Positions 8,154-16,712 of a stretch of DNA of 64,000 bases are shown here, piece after piece (the stretch's first letter is position 1; every line of letters begins with the position of its first letter). The translations under genes and the position numbers were made by a program. Location: positions 124,001 to 188,000 of the forward strand of contig NZ_JBIAOU010000003.1 of the NCBI RefSeq assembly GCF_042879035.1. Direction: 5' to 3'. The notes under the pieces were generated by a model. It had not been told where the DNA came from. It searched no databases and saw only the letters and a program-made list of their open reading frames with translations. This stretch comes from Rhodococcus_G sp042879035. Its GTDB lineage: Bacteria > Actinomycetota > Actinomycetes > Mycobacteriales > Mycobacteriaceae.

Positions 8154-9203
8154 GTGAAGTTTCTGCTCCTGAGTCTGATCATCCACCATCCCGATCCCGT
8201 GACGGGTGAGTGGCTCGACCCGGCCACCCGGCTGAGGGAGGTCGTCGACACCGCCGTGCTCGCGGAGCAACTCGGGTTCGAGGGGTTCGCCGTGGGGGAA
8301 CGTCACGAGCGGCCGTTCCTCTCCTCGGCGCCGCCGGTGGTGCTCGGCAACATCGCCGCCCGGACCAGCACGCTCGAACTGTGGACCGGCGTGACGACGC
8401 TGAGTCTGCTCGACCCTGTTCGCGCGTTCGAGGACTACTCGACGCTGGACAACCTGTCGGGTGGACGCCTGCAGCTGATGATCGGGAAGGGTAACGGCAC
8501 CGCGCAGGCGGACCTCTTCCACGTCACAACGCAGGATCAGTGGGACCGCAATCGTGAAGGCTACGAGCTGTTCCGGGCCCTGTGGGAGAACGAGACCGTC
8601 ACCTGGGACGCGCAGTTCCGGCCGTCGCTGGTCGATGCGGTGACCGTGCCGCGCCCGCTGCAGCCGCGATTGACGATCTGGCACGGCAGCGCCACCAGCC
8701 GCGACTCCGTCGATCTCGCAGCGAAGTACGGCGATCCGGTGTTCTCGGCGAACGTCACCCATCCGATCGACCCGTACGCCGAGCTGATCGACCACTACCG
8801 GCAGCGGTGGGAGGCGTACGGGCACGATCCGGCGGACGCCCGCGTCGGGGCAGGCACCGCCGCGATGTACGTCGCCCGCACGTCACAGGAGGCGGTGGAA
8901 CGCTACCGGCCCCTGTTCGAGCAGCGACTGGGCTTCGCCCGCGAAACCGGACTGCCGGTCGTGTTCGAGTCGATCGAGGACTTCGTCGACCGCAGCTCCG
9001 CCCTGATCGGCAGTCCGCAGCAGATCGTCGACAAGGTGCTGCGCTACCACGACCGTCTCGGCCACGAGGTCATGCACCTGACCGCCGACCGCGGCGGGCT
9101 CTCGACCGCCGAGCATCGGGCGAGCCTGGAACTGTTCCAGGCCGAGGTGGCACCGGCGCTGCGAGCAGCGGTTCCTCACCGTGCGGACCTGCCGGTCGCC
9201 TGA
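8154..9203 (+). CDS. Luciferase-like (LLM class) flavin monooxygenase
   Basis: 349 residues from a GTG start. The N-terminal strand FLLLSLIIHHPDP, the GFEGFAVGERHERPF segment, and the LDNLSGGRLQLMIGKGNG motif place it in the LLM superfamily, in the group that uses free FMNH2 with alkyl or sulfur substrates. DPYAELIDHYRQRWE and the SPQQIVDKVL motif near the C-terminus (residues ~285-295) are family typical. It is followed after 39 bases by an FAD-Rieske oxidoreductase, suggesting a two-gene operon. A 14-bp palindrome upstream may control it. Substrate not deducible. Confidence 0.85.
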   Translation: MKFLLLSLIIHHPDPVTGEWLDPATRLREVVDTAVLAEQLGFEGFAVGERHERPFLSSAPPVVLGNIAARTSTLELWTGVTTLSLLDPVRAFEDYSTLDNLSGGRLQLMIGKGNGTAQADLFHVTTQDQWDRNREGYELFRALWENETVTWDAQFRPSLVDAVTVPRPLQPRLTIWHGSATSRDSVDLAAKYGDPVFSANVTHPIDPYAELIDHYRQRWEAYGHDPADARVGAGTAAMYVARTSQEAVERYRPLFEQRLGFARETGLPVVFESIEDFVDRSSALIGSPQQIVDKVLRYHDRLGHEVMHLTADRGGLSTAEHRASLELFQAEVAPALRAAVPHRADLPVA

Positions 9204-9242
9204 CCGGGTTTCCGGCACGCTACGGCCGGGCACCCCGCGCCC

Positions 9243-10730
9243 ATGGTGTCGTTGTGGCTCGACCGGACGGAGCATCCGACGACCGACGCGTGGCGCCCCG
9301 GCGCCCGGGTCGACACCCTCGTCGTCGGGGCAGGGCTGACTGGGTTGACGACGGGGCTGCTGTTCCGGCGCGCTGGCGAGTCCGTCACGGTGCTCGAAGC
9401 GCGGCATGTCGGAGCAGCGACCACCGGTAACACGACGGCGAAGGTCTCGCTCCTGCACGGCACGAAGCTCTCACGGATCCGCGGCAAGCACTCCGCAGGC
9501 CTCGCCAGGGCCTACGTGGAGGCAAATCGCGAGGGACAGCAGTGGCTGCTCCGGTACTGCGCGGACCGTGGCGTCCCCGTTCAACGTGAAACCGCATACA
9601 GCTACGCCCTTTCCGGATCCGGGATGGACACGTTGCGGCGGGAGTTCGACGCCGGCACCGCCGCGGGCCTAGACCTGGAGTGGAGCGACGGGTCGGAACT
9701 GCCGTACCGGGTCGCGGGTGCCGTCGCGCTCGAGGACCAGGCGCAGGTCGACCCGCTGGACCTGCTGGTGGCGCTCGTGTTCGACCTCCGCGAACGCGGC
9801 GGAACCGTCGTCGAAGGGGTCCGCGTCCGGTCGGTTCACTCGTCGGGGGAGACGCTGCGGGTCGACACCGACCACGGGCCTCTCGAGGCCCGACGGGTGG
9901 TCCTGGCGACCGGAGTGCCGATCCTCGATCGCGGCGGATTCTTCGCCCGCCTGCATCCGATGCGGTCGTACTCGGCGGCATTCGACAACCTCGACAACGT
10001 CCCGCGCGGGATGTACCTGTCGGTGGAATCGCCCACGCGATCGCTGCGGTCCGTGCCGACGGTCGACGGTACCCGTCTGCTGGTCGGAGGAAACGGTCAC
10101 GTCGTCGGGCGCGGCGGGTCGACGCGGCTGCGGGTCGACGACCTCGTCGCCTGGACGTCCCGGCACTTCCCCGGAGCCCACCTCACCCACAGCTGGTCCG
10201 CACAGGACTACCATCCGGTCGACGAACTGCCGTACGTCGGGCCGCTGCTACCCCGCGAACACCGCGTCCTCGTCGCCACCGGATACGACAAGTGGGGGAT
10301 GACCAACGCGGTGGCCGCGGCACTGTCCCTGGCCGGTGGGGCCCTCGGCGGGCACATGGAATGGGCCGGTGCCTACGACGCGTGGAACCCGCGACTTCTC
10401 GCCGGAGCGGTGAACGCGGCGAAGCTGAACGGGGAGGTCGCCGTCGAGCTCGCGGCCGGCTGGATCCGCCCGCTCCTCCAACCGTGGCACGGCACTCCGG
10501 GGAACGGCGACGGGCACGTGCGGCCGTGTCTGGGCGCTCCGGAAGCCGTGTCCACGGTGGACGGCCACCAGCGGCGGGTCTCGGCGGTCTGCACACACCT
10601 CGGAGGCGTGGTGCGGTGGAACGACGCGGAGCAGTCCTGGGACTGCCCGCTGCACGGCTCCCGCTTCGCGGCCGACGGCCGTGTGCTCGAGGGACCGGCC
10701 ACCCGAGACCTCGCACCACGAGAGCGCTGA
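9243..10730 (+). CDS. FAD-dependent oxidoreductase with C-terminal Rieske [2Fe-2S] domain
   Basis: A 495-residue two-domain protein. Residues ~1-390 are a DadA-type (glycine/D-amino-acid oxidase-like) FAD domain with TLVVGAGLTGLTTGLLF as dinucleotide-binding loop and VATGYDKWGMTNA near its end. Residues ~410-490 are a Rieske domain with both ligand pairs, CTHLGG and CPLHGSRF. The same fusion occurs in YhfW-like proteins. The Rieske cluster could take electrons from the flavin, or pass electrons to it from a ferredoxin. It lies just behind a luciferase-like monooxygenase gene, so it might supply that enzyme with reduced flavin or process its product; this is inference. Confidence 0.88.
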   Translation: MVSLWLDRTEHPTTDAWRPGARVDTLVVGAGLTGLTTGLLFRRAGESVTVLEARHVGAATTGNTTAKVSLLHGTKLSRIRGKHSAGLARAYVEANREGQQWLLRYCADRGVPVQRETAYSYALSGSGMDTLRREFDAGTAAGLDLEWSDGSELPYRVAGAVALEDQAQVDPLDLLVALVFDLRERGGTVVEGVRVRSVHSSGETLRVDTDHGPLEARRVVLATGVPILDRGGFFARLHPMRSYSAAFDNLDNVPRGMYLSVESPTRSLRSVPTVDGTRLLVGGNGHVVGRGGSTRLRVDDLVAWTSRHFPGAHLTHSWSAQDYHPVDELPYVGPLLPREHRVLVATGYDKWGMTNAVAAALSLAGGALGGHMEWAGAYDAWNPRLLAGAVNAAKLNGEVAVELAAGWIRPLLQPWHGTPGNGDGHVRPCLGAPEAVSTVDGHQRRVSAVCTHLGGVVRWNDAEQSWDCPLHGSRFAADGRVLEGPATRDLAPRER

Positions 10731-10891
10731 TGTGCCCCCGTCACCGGGCTGCTCGACCGGATGCGCGACGCGGTGAGCCATCGGGGTACCGAGAGATGAC
10801 ACGACGCGGGACGGCGCGGGCAGCGAGGGTTTCGATCGCGTTGAGGGAAAGGGTGTTCCGTCCGTCGGGTGGTCACTAACGTCGGCATCGA
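10731..10891 (+). promoter_or_regulatory. Promoter region of S-box operon 1
   Basis: A TAACGT fitting the actinobacterial -10 pattern TANNNT lies at 10877-10882, just ahead of the riboswitch. The same CACTAACGTCGGC context is found before the second S-box, where TAACGT is at 21214-21219. Upstream, both regions also share GATCG...TTGAGG/GATGAAG followed by GAAAGGGTG, although the spacing to TAACGT is too long for a -35, so this may be an activator site. No gene is seen in this stretch. Confidence 0.5.
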
Positions 10892-10983
10892 CCATCCAGA
10901 GCGACCGAGAGACCCGGATCGACGACGTCGCAGCAACCCCCCGCGCCCCGCGGGAGACGGTGCTACCGCCGGGAAACGATGGA
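10892..10983 (+). ncRNA. SAM-I (S-box) riboswitch, copy 1
   Basis: All S-box landmarks appear in order: the P1 strand CCATC (10892-10896), CAGAG, a GAGAGA loop in the P2 arm, GACG, the conserved CAGCAACC, a P3 hairpin (CCCGCG-ccc-CGCGGG), the core GGTGCTA, a P4 with CCGCCGG and GAAA, and the closing P1 strand GATGG (10979-10983). SAM-I riboswitches bind S-adenosylmethionine and turn genes off when it is plentiful. The downstream genes are four LLM-class monooxygenases, which makes sulfur scavenging their likely role. Confidence 0.9.
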
Positions 10984-11013
10984 AGTGAGCCGACATCAAC
11001 GTTTCTCCCCACC

Positions 11014-11063
11014 CGGTGGCATCGCGAACACGCGGTGCCACCGGTGTCGTGTCCAGGCGGTGG
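11014..11063 (+). promoter_or_regulatory. Expression platform of S-box 1: alternative hairpins around the ribosome binding site
   Basis: Two exclusive pairings are visible. TGCCACCG (11036-11043) pairs over 8 bp with CGGTGGCA (11014-11021). The same CCACCG can instead pair with CGGTGG (11058-11063), which is the Shine-Dalgarno stretch 8 bases before the GTG start at 11072. The first pairing leaves the binding site open, the second hides it. This fits translational control by SAM; which state is coupled to ligand is inference. Confidence 0.6.
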
Positions 11064-11071
11064 AACCACCC

Positions 11072-12211
11072 GTGCCCGTAACGTCAACCTCCCTCGCGGT
11101 CGCCGTCGAACTCGACGGAACCGGAGCGCATCCCGCGTCCTGGCGGTTCGGGGACGTCGCACCGAGCGACGTCCCCTCCGTCGTCGACCTCGTCCGCCGC
11201 GTCGAACGCGCCGGATTCACGATCGCGACATTCGCGGATCCGACCACCCGCGCCGGCCATCCGACGATCCGGGGGCGACTCGACCCGGTCGAGGTCGCCG
11301 CGTTCGCCGCCGCCGTCACCGAGGTGATCGGTCTGGTGCCTGCCGTTGGTGCCGTGCACGCCGAACCGTTCCACCTCGCGAACCAGTTGGCCAGCGCCGA
11401 TTTCGCCTCCCACGGGCGCACCGGATGGATCGCGGAGACCGCGGACAGTGCCGCGCGGACCGCCGCATACGGCGTCCCGCAGGTCACCGGGCCCGACGGT
11501 CTGCGGCGCGAGAACGACGAGGTGATCGCCGCCGTCCGCCGGCTCTGGGACACCTGGGAGGACGGCGTTTTCGTCGCCGACCCCGACACCGGGCACTTCC
11601 TGGATCCGCACCGACTGCACTACGCGGACTTCGACGGCGACCTGTTCTCCGTCAAGGGACCGTCCATCACTCCGCGGCCGCCGCAGGGACAGCTCGTCGT
11701 GTTCGCGCCCTTCGACGTGGCCGGATACCCGGCAGCGGTGTCCCCCGACCTGGTCGACGTGCATCTCGTCGACGGACCGACCACCGCGGAGATCGCGGCG
11801 CGCGCCGAGGCCGCACACCGGGCGAGCGGGAGTCGCGAGCACCGGGTGCTGGCGGAGATCGAGGTGCTCTTCGACACCGAACACGAGAGGGCGACACAGC
11901 GACTCGCCGAACTCGACACGCACTCCCCGTGGCCGCTGACCGACCGCCTGCGGTACACCGGGTCCGTCGACGGTCTGCTCACCGTGCTCACCGACGTGAT
12001 CGGAGGGGTCGACGGTGTGCGGCTGCACCCCGCGGTGCTCGCCACGGACCTGCCGATTCTCGAACGCGACATCCTGCCGGAACTGCGCAGGCAGCGGCGT
12101 CTCGTCGTGCCCCAGCCGGCGTCGTCACTGCGCCGGACCCTCGGACTGACCCGCCCCGCCAACGTGTTCGCCGCCGCCCGCGCGGCCGGAGGGAGACACA
12201 GTGCCAGTTGA
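11072..12211 (+). CDS. LLM-class flavin-dependent oxidoreductase, first gene of S-box operon 1
   Basis: 379 residues from GTG 11072. LAVAVELDGTGAHPASWR at the N-terminus, HAEPFHLANQLASADFASHGRTGW, RLWDTWEDG and FSVKGPSITPRPPQGQLV define the type 1 sequence group found three times in this island (also at 13699 and 26729). These resemble FMNH2-using monooxygenases of the SsuD/NtaA class. An ATG at 10979 would extend the frame in phase, but it lies inside the riboswitch P1 stem, so it is unlikely to be used. The stop overlaps the next start by 11 bases. Reduced flavin must come from elsewhere, as no reductase lies in the operon. Confidence 0.87.
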   Translation: MPVTSTSLAVAVELDGTGAHPASWRFGDVAPSDVPSVVDLVRRVERAGFTIATFADPTTRAGHPTIRGRLDPVEVAAFAAAVTEVIGLVPAVGAVHAEPFHLANQLASADFASHGRTGWIAETADSAARTAAYGVPQVTGPDGLRRENDEVIAAVRRLWDTWEDGVFVADPDTGHFLDPHRLHYADFDGDLFSVKGPSITPRPPQGQLVVFAPFDVAGYPAAVSPDLVDVHLVDGPTTAEIAARAEAAHRASGSREHRVLAEIEVLFDTEHERATQRLAELDTHSPWPLTDRLRYTGSVDGLLTVLTDVIGGVDGVRLHPAVLATDLPILERDILPELRRQRRLVVPQPASSLRRTLGLTRPANVFAAARAAGGRHSAS

Positions 12212-13586
12212 CAACCCGTCCGGTGACCGCTCACGCGGCGGACCCGCGCAGCGTGGACAGCGACTGCACTTCAATCTCTTCTTCCCGTTCGCCCCCGACT
12301 ACGTGTGGTCACAGCAGCCGCGAGCCGACATCTACTACGATTTCGACGCCCTCACCCACCTCGTCCGGAGCGCGGAGCGGGGACTGTTCAGCGCGGTGTT
12401 CTTCGGCGAGAGTCTGCGACTGCGTGAGCATCTCGGTGTCCTCACCACCGACGCGATCACCGGGCGACCCGACGCGCTCGTGCTGTTCGCGCACCTCGCC
12501 GCCCGCACCGACCACATCGGTCTCGTCGCGACGCTGAACACCACGTACTTCGAACCGTACGACCTGGCGCGGCGGATCGCGACACTCGACGTGCTGTCCG
12601 GAGGCCGCGCCGGATGGAACATCGTGACCACCGACAGCGCCTGGACCGGTGCCAACTTCCGCAAGGGCGGCTACCTTCCGCACTCCGAACGCTACACGCA
12701 CGCAACCGAACACGTGGACGTCGTGCAGGCGCTGTGGGACGCGTGGCCGGAGTCGACCCCGCAGTCGCCGGTGCAGGCGGTCGAGTGGTTCGACACCCAC
12801 TACCGGATCACGGCACGGCCGGAGTGGCCGCGCAGCCCCCAGGGGCAGCCCGTGTTCTTCCAGGCCGGCGAATCCGACGAGGGACGCGACTTCGCCGCCC
12901 GATACGCGGAGGGCATCTTCTCCCGCTACCTCGACTTCGACGCCGCCCTCGACTACGCGACGGACCTCGGCCGGCGACTGGTCAAGGCCGGCCGCCCCGC
13001 CGACGACCTGCGCATCTTCCCGGCGACCTCCATCGTCCTCGGCGACACACCGTCCGATGCGCGGGAACGCCACGACTGGTTCCGCGGACAGGTGTGGACG
13101 GATCGGCGGACCCGCGCCGTCGTCGAAAAGGTCTGGGGCCGGGACCTGTCCGACCTCGACCTGGACGGGCCGCTGCCCGACGAGCCGCCGACGATCGTGA
13201 AGCAGAGCCGCAGCCACGGCGTGATGAACAGTCGCGACCGGCCGCAGCACATCGCGCAGCAGTGGCGCGAACTGTCCCGCGAGCGGGGATTCACGGTGCG
13301 GCAGCTGGTCCGCCACCTCGCGCCCGGCGCGGGTTTCGTCGGCACCCCGGCCGCGGTCGCCGACCGGCTCGCCGAGTACGTGCACGCCGGCGCAATCGAC
13401 GGACTGAACCTGACCCCCACCGCGTTTCCCGACGGACTCGACGAGATCGTGGACCGCCTGATCCCCGAACTCCAGGACCGCGGGATCTACCCGACCGAGT
13501 ACGCGGGAACCACATTGCGCGAGAACCTCGGCCTCGCCCCGAACGTCGTGCGCCGCACCGACCGTGACCGGAAGTTCGCGGTGTAG
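12201..13586 (+). CDS. NtaA/SnaA/DszA-family FMN-dependent monooxygenase
   Basis: 461 residues from GTG 12201, preceded by GGAGGGAG. It shows the long insert-containing LLM subtype: HFNLFFPFAPDYVW, FFGESLRLREHLG, LSGGRAGWNIVTTDSAWTGANF, and PQGQPVFFQAGESDEGRDFAA. DszA, SnaA and NtaA belong to this group; they use FMNH2 from a separate reductase to open C-S or C-N bonds, DszA doing so on a sulfone. The C-terminal half carries the FVGTPAAVADRLAEYV motif. It is translationally coupled to the gene before. A sulfone or sulfonate substrate is an inference from the SAM riboswitch. Confidence 0.88.
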   Translation: MPVDNPSGDRSRGGPAQRGQRLHFNLFFPFAPDYVWSQQPRADIYYDFDALTHLVRSAERGLFSAVFFGESLRLREHLGVLTTDAITGRPDALVLFAHLAARTDHIGLVATLNTTYFEPYDLARRIATLDVLSGGRAGWNIVTTDSAWTGANFRKGGYLPHSERYTHATEHVDVVQALWDAWPESTPQSPVQAVEWFDTHYRITARPEWPRSPQGQPVFFQAGESDEGRDFAARYAEGIFSRYLDFDAALDYATDLGRRLVKAGRPADDLRIFPATSIVLGDTPSDARERHDWFRGQVWTDRRTRAVVEKVWGRDLSDLDLDGPLPDEPPTIVKQSRSHGVMNSRDRPQHIAQQWRELSRERGFTVRQLVRHLAPGAGFVGTPAAVADRLAEYVHAGAIDGLNLTPTAFPDGLDEIVDRLIPELQDRGIYPTEYAGTTLRENLGLAPNVVRRTDRDRKFAV

Positions 13587-13698
13587 CACTCACCTACGCT
13601 CCACCCTCCCCGCACTGTCCCTCCCCGCTCCAGCTCGTCCCGCTCCGGCCTCCCGGTTCCGGCCCGGTTCGGCCCCAAACCTCACAGGAGTTCCCCCG

Positions 13699-14913
13699 AT
13701 GTCCACGCCCCGCCCTGTCCACCTCGGTGTCGCGCTCGACGGTGCCGGCTGGCACCCGGCCGCCTGGCGCGAGCCGAATTCTCGGCCCCACGAACTCTTC
13801 TCGGGTACGTACTGGACCGACCTGGCCGCGACCGCGCAGCGTGGGCTACTCGACTTCGTCACCATCGAGGACAGCCTGGCGGTGCCCGGCAACCCGTACG
13901 TCGCGGAGGACCCGGATGCGGTGGACCGGGTGCGGGCGCGACTCGACGCGCATCTGATCGCCGCTCGCCTCGCGCCCAGGACACAGCATCTCGGTCTGAT
14001 CCCGACGATCACGACCACGCACACCGAACCGTTCCACGTGTCGAAGGCGTTGGCGACCCTGGACCACACGTCGCACGGACGCGCAGGTTGGCAGGTCAAG
14101 GTCTCGTCGTCGACGCGGGAGGCCGCGCACTTCGGGCGCCGTGACGTCCCGGGCCTGGACACGAGGGACCGGCAGGCGCTCGCGAAAGGCGAACTCCCCG
14201 AATTCGCCGTCGACCTGTTCGACGAGGCCGCCGACGTCGCCGAGGTCGTGCGCCGGCTGTGGGACAGCTGGGAGGACGACGCGGAGATCCGTGACGTGGA
14301 AACCCGCAGGTTCATCGACCGCGACAAGCTGCACTACGTCGACTTCGAAGGACGGTTCTTCAGCGTGCGCGGACCGTCGATCACCCCGCGGTCGCCGCAG
14401 GGGCAGCCGGTGGTCACCGCGCTGGCCCACCGGGACATCGCCTACGAACTCGCGGCGCGCGCCGCGGACCTGGTGTTCGTGACGCCGACCGAGAACGACG
14501 GTCCGACCGTGCTGTCCGAGGTCGCGTCGGCGGCCGATCGCGTCGGACGCAGCGGGGAGCCGCTTCGCGTGTACGCCGACGTCCTCGTCTTCCTCGACAC
14601 GGCGGGCGAGTCCGGCGCTGACCGGCTTCGTCGCCTCGACGACCTCGCGGGCCGTGAACTGGTCTCGGACGCGACCGTGTTCACCGGCTCCGCCACCGAA
14701 CTGGCGGACCTGCTGGAGTCGTGGCAGGGCTTCGACGGGTTCCGGCTGCGTCCCGGTGTCGCCGTGGACGACCTCGACGCCGTGGCCACCGCACTGGTAC
14801 CGGAACTGCAGCGCCGCGGGCTGTTCCGCACCGAGTACCCGGAGACGTCGCTGCGCGGGCTGCTGGGCCTGCCCGCCGACATCCCCAGCCGCTACGGGAC
14901 CCCCGCGGCCTGA
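13699..14913 (+). CDS. LLM-class flavin-dependent oxidoreductase, third gene of S-box operon 1
   Basis: 404 residues from ATG 13699, with AGGAG 8 bases upstream. Shares with the 11072 and 26729 products the blocks HTEPFHVSKALATLDHTSHGR, RLWDSWEDDAEIRD, RDKLHYVDFEG and GPSITPRSPQGQP. A 112-base pyrimidine-rich spacer on the coding strand separates it from the gene before; no hairpin with a clean stem was found there, so I keep it in the same operon. It has extra residues (LAKGELPEF region) relative to its paralogs. Likely FMNH2-dependent; substrate unknown. Confidence 0.86.
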   Translation: MSTPRPVHLGVALDGAGWHPAAWREPNSRPHELFSGTYWTDLAATAQRGLLDFVTIEDSLAVPGNPYVAEDPDAVDRVRARLDAHLIAARLAPRTQHLGLIPTITTTHTEPFHVSKALATLDHTSHGRAGWQVKVSSSTREAAHFGRRDVPGLDTRDRQALAKGELPEFAVDLFDEAADVAEVVRRLWDSWEDDAEIRDVETRRFIDRDKLHYVDFEGRFFSVRGPSITPRSPQGQPVVTALAHRDIAYELAARAADLVFVTPTENDGPTVLSEVASAADRVGRSGEPLRVYADVLVFLDTAGESGADRLRRLDDLAGRELVSDATVFTGSATELADLLESWQGFDGFRLRPGVAVDDLDAVATALVPELQRRGLFRTEYPETSLRGLLGLPADIPSRYGTPAA

Positions 14914-14947
14914 GCCTCGCAGTCTGATCCCCCGGAGAGAAGGACCC

Positions 14948-16306
14948 ATGAGCACACCCAAGAAGCAGGTCATCCTCGGCGCCTACCTGGGCGGTGTCAA
15001 CCACCACACCGCCTGGTGGCACCCCGAGGCGGGCAGCCAGATCGCGTTCGACTCGTTCGAACACACCGCCCGCACCGCTGAACGCGGCAAGTTCGACTTC
15101 TTCTTCCTCGCCGAAGGTCTCGCCCTGCGTGAACGGGCGGGGCGGATCTTCGACCAGGACATCATCGGCCGCCCGGACACCTTCACGGTGCTCGCGTCGC
15201 TCGCCGCAGTCACCGAACACCTCGGCCTCGCAGGCACCATCAACGCGACGTTCAACGAGCCCTACGAGTTGGCACGTCAGTTCGCAACCCTCGACCAACT
15301 CTCCGACGGGCGCGCCGCCTGGAACGTCGTCACCTCGTTCGACGAGTTCACCGGTCGGAACTTTCGCCGCGGCGGATTCCTGCCGCACTCGCAGCGGTAC
15401 GTGCGCGCGGAAGAAGCCGTCGAAGCCGTTCGGCAGCTGTGGGATTCGTGGCGCGACGACGACATCGTCGCCGACCGGGACAGCGGCCGGTTCCTGAACC
15501 GGCCCGACGCCGGGGCGTTCGAGTTCCACGGCAGCCAGTTCGACATCGGCGGCCGGTTCACCGTACCGCGGAGCCCGCAGGGCCGGCCGGTGCTCCTGCA
15601 GGCCGGAGTGTCGCCCCAGGGCCGGGACTTCGCCGCCGCGAACGCCGACGCGATCTTCTCCCCGTACGGCAAGCTGCCCGAGGCGGCCGAGTACTACCGG
15701 GACGTCAAGGCCCGGGCGGTTGCCGCCGGACGCAACCCGGAGGACCTGAAGATCCTGCCGTCCGCCAGCTTCGTGCTCGGCGACAGCGAAGCCGACGCCC
15801 GCGAGAAGTACCTCGCGATTCGCGACCAGCAGGTCACCGGACAGACCGCACTGATCCTGCTCGAGCAGCTGTGGAACCGCGACCTGTCCGCGTACGACCC
15901 GGAGGGCCCGATCCCCGACATCGAACCCGACCCGCAGGCGCCGCCGATCATCCAGGGCCGCGCCTTCACGTACCAGGACCGCTTCGAGACCGTCGCGAAA
16001 CTCCGGGCCGTGTCGGAGGCGAAGAAGCTCACGTTGCGGGAGACCGTCGCCGACCAGTTCGAGCGGGGCCCGATCGTCGGCACCGCGGCGCAGGTCGCCG
16101 AGCAGATCGACACCTTCGTCCAGAACGACGGTTCCGACGGCTTCATCATCGGCTCGCACCTGGTACCCACCGGCCTCGACGAGTTCGTCGACCTGGTCGT
16201 ACCGCACCTGCAGGACCGCGGCGTCCTGCGCAGCGAGTACACCGGCTCGACATTGCGTGACAACCTGGGCCTGCCGATTCCGGCGAACCCCGTCACCGTC
16301 GGGTAG
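14948..16306 (+). CDS. NtaA/SnaA/DszA-family FMN-dependent monooxygenase, last gene of S-box operon 1
   Basis: 452 residues from ATG 14948. FDFFFLAEGLALRERAG, AGTINATFNEPYELARQFATLD, AAWNVVTSFDEFTGRNFRRGG and PQGRPVLLQAGVSPQGRDFAA mark the DszA/NtaA group. It is clearly closer to the product at 27892 than to that at 12201, so this gene and 13699 together look like one duplicated pair and 26729/27892 the other. The C-terminal GTAAQVAEQIDTFVQNDGSDGF block is standard. A strong terminator follows 48 bases after the stop. Confidence 0.88.
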   Translation: MSTPKKQVILGAYLGGVNHHTAWWHPEAGSQIAFDSFEHTARTAERGKFDFFFLAEGLALRERAGRIFDQDIIGRPDTFTVLASLAAVTEHLGLAGTINATFNEPYELARQFATLDQLSDGRAAWNVVTSFDEFTGRNFRRGGFLPHSQRYVRAEEAVEAVRQLWDSWRDDDIVADRDSGRFLNRPDAGAFEFHGSQFDIGGRFTVPRSPQGRPVLLQAGVSPQGRDFAAANADAIFSPYGKLPEAAEYYRDVKARAVAAGRNPEDLKILPSASFVLGDSEADAREKYLAIRDQQVTGQTALILLEQLWNRDLSAYDPEGPIPDIEPDPQAPPIIQGRAFTYQDRFETVAKLRAVSEAKKLTLRETVADQFERGPIVGTAAQVAEQIDTFVQNDGSDGFIIGSHLVPTGLDEFVDLVVPHLQDRGVLRSEYTGSTLRDNLGLPIPANPVTVG

Positions 16307-16353
16307 GTCGGTACCGTCCGGGTGACCGTTGTCGCTCCTCACCGGGCGTCGAC

Positions 16354-16394
16354 CCGCCGCCGCGCACCCGAGGTGTTCAGGTGCGCGGCAGCGG
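16354..16394 (+). terminator. Terminator of S-box operon 1
   Basis: A 15-position stem (16354-16368 with 16380-16394) pairs at 14 of 15 positions, the single mismatch being C16358 with A16390; the loop has 11 bases. Confidence 0.75.
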
Positions 16395-16427
16395 GATTCA
16401 CGACGCTCCTCGACTCGTCCGTCCGAG

Positions 16428-16712
16428 GTGTATGTGCGCGTGCTGCATCCGGTCGACGACGGCCGGTTCGTCCGATGGCGTGACGCCGCCGCGGTCACCG
16501 GACGACGCAGTCATCCGCTGGTCCAGTGGTGGCGACTGATCGACTCGCCGGGATACGTGAACCCGCGAAGCGAGCTGTGGCATGGCGCCAACCCGGAGAC
16601 CGGCGCTCTCGACGAGCCGGACAGTCAGGTACTCCACGAACTACTGTCGTCCGGGTGTCGGGGCTCGATGTCCCGGCGTTTGACGAGCAGGACGACGGCG
16701 AGCACGGGGTAG
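16428..16712 (+). CDS. Possible remnant gene overlapping the end of the CPBP gene
   Basis: Not a recognised family. From GTG 16428 the frame reads VRVLHPVDDGRFVRWRDAAA and later LVQWWRLIDSPGYVNPRSEL, with third-position GC and a composition that look coding up to about 16640. After that it runs antisense through the 3' end of the CPBP protease gene and becomes Arg/Ser rich, as shadow frames do. It may be the 5' part of a gene whose 3' end was lost, or a chance frame. No ribosome binding site is obvious. Confidence 0.3.
   Translation: MYVRVLHPVDDGRFVRWRDAAAVTGRRSHPLVQWWRLIDSPGYVNPRSELWHGANPETGALDEPDSQVLHELLSSGCRGSMSRRLTSRTTASTG

Noticed and set aside
10979..11071. In-frame N-terminal extension of the first operon 1 gene from an ATG at 10979
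   Set aside because: The ATG is inside the closing stem of the riboswitch, there is no ribosome binding site, and the LLM homology begins after the GTG at 11072.
11016..11081. 21-residue uORF ending SRRWNHPCP in the operon 1 leader, weakly like the leader peptide of operon 2
   Set aside because: No Shine-Dalgarno, only loose similarity, and the bases are better explained by the alternative hairpins.
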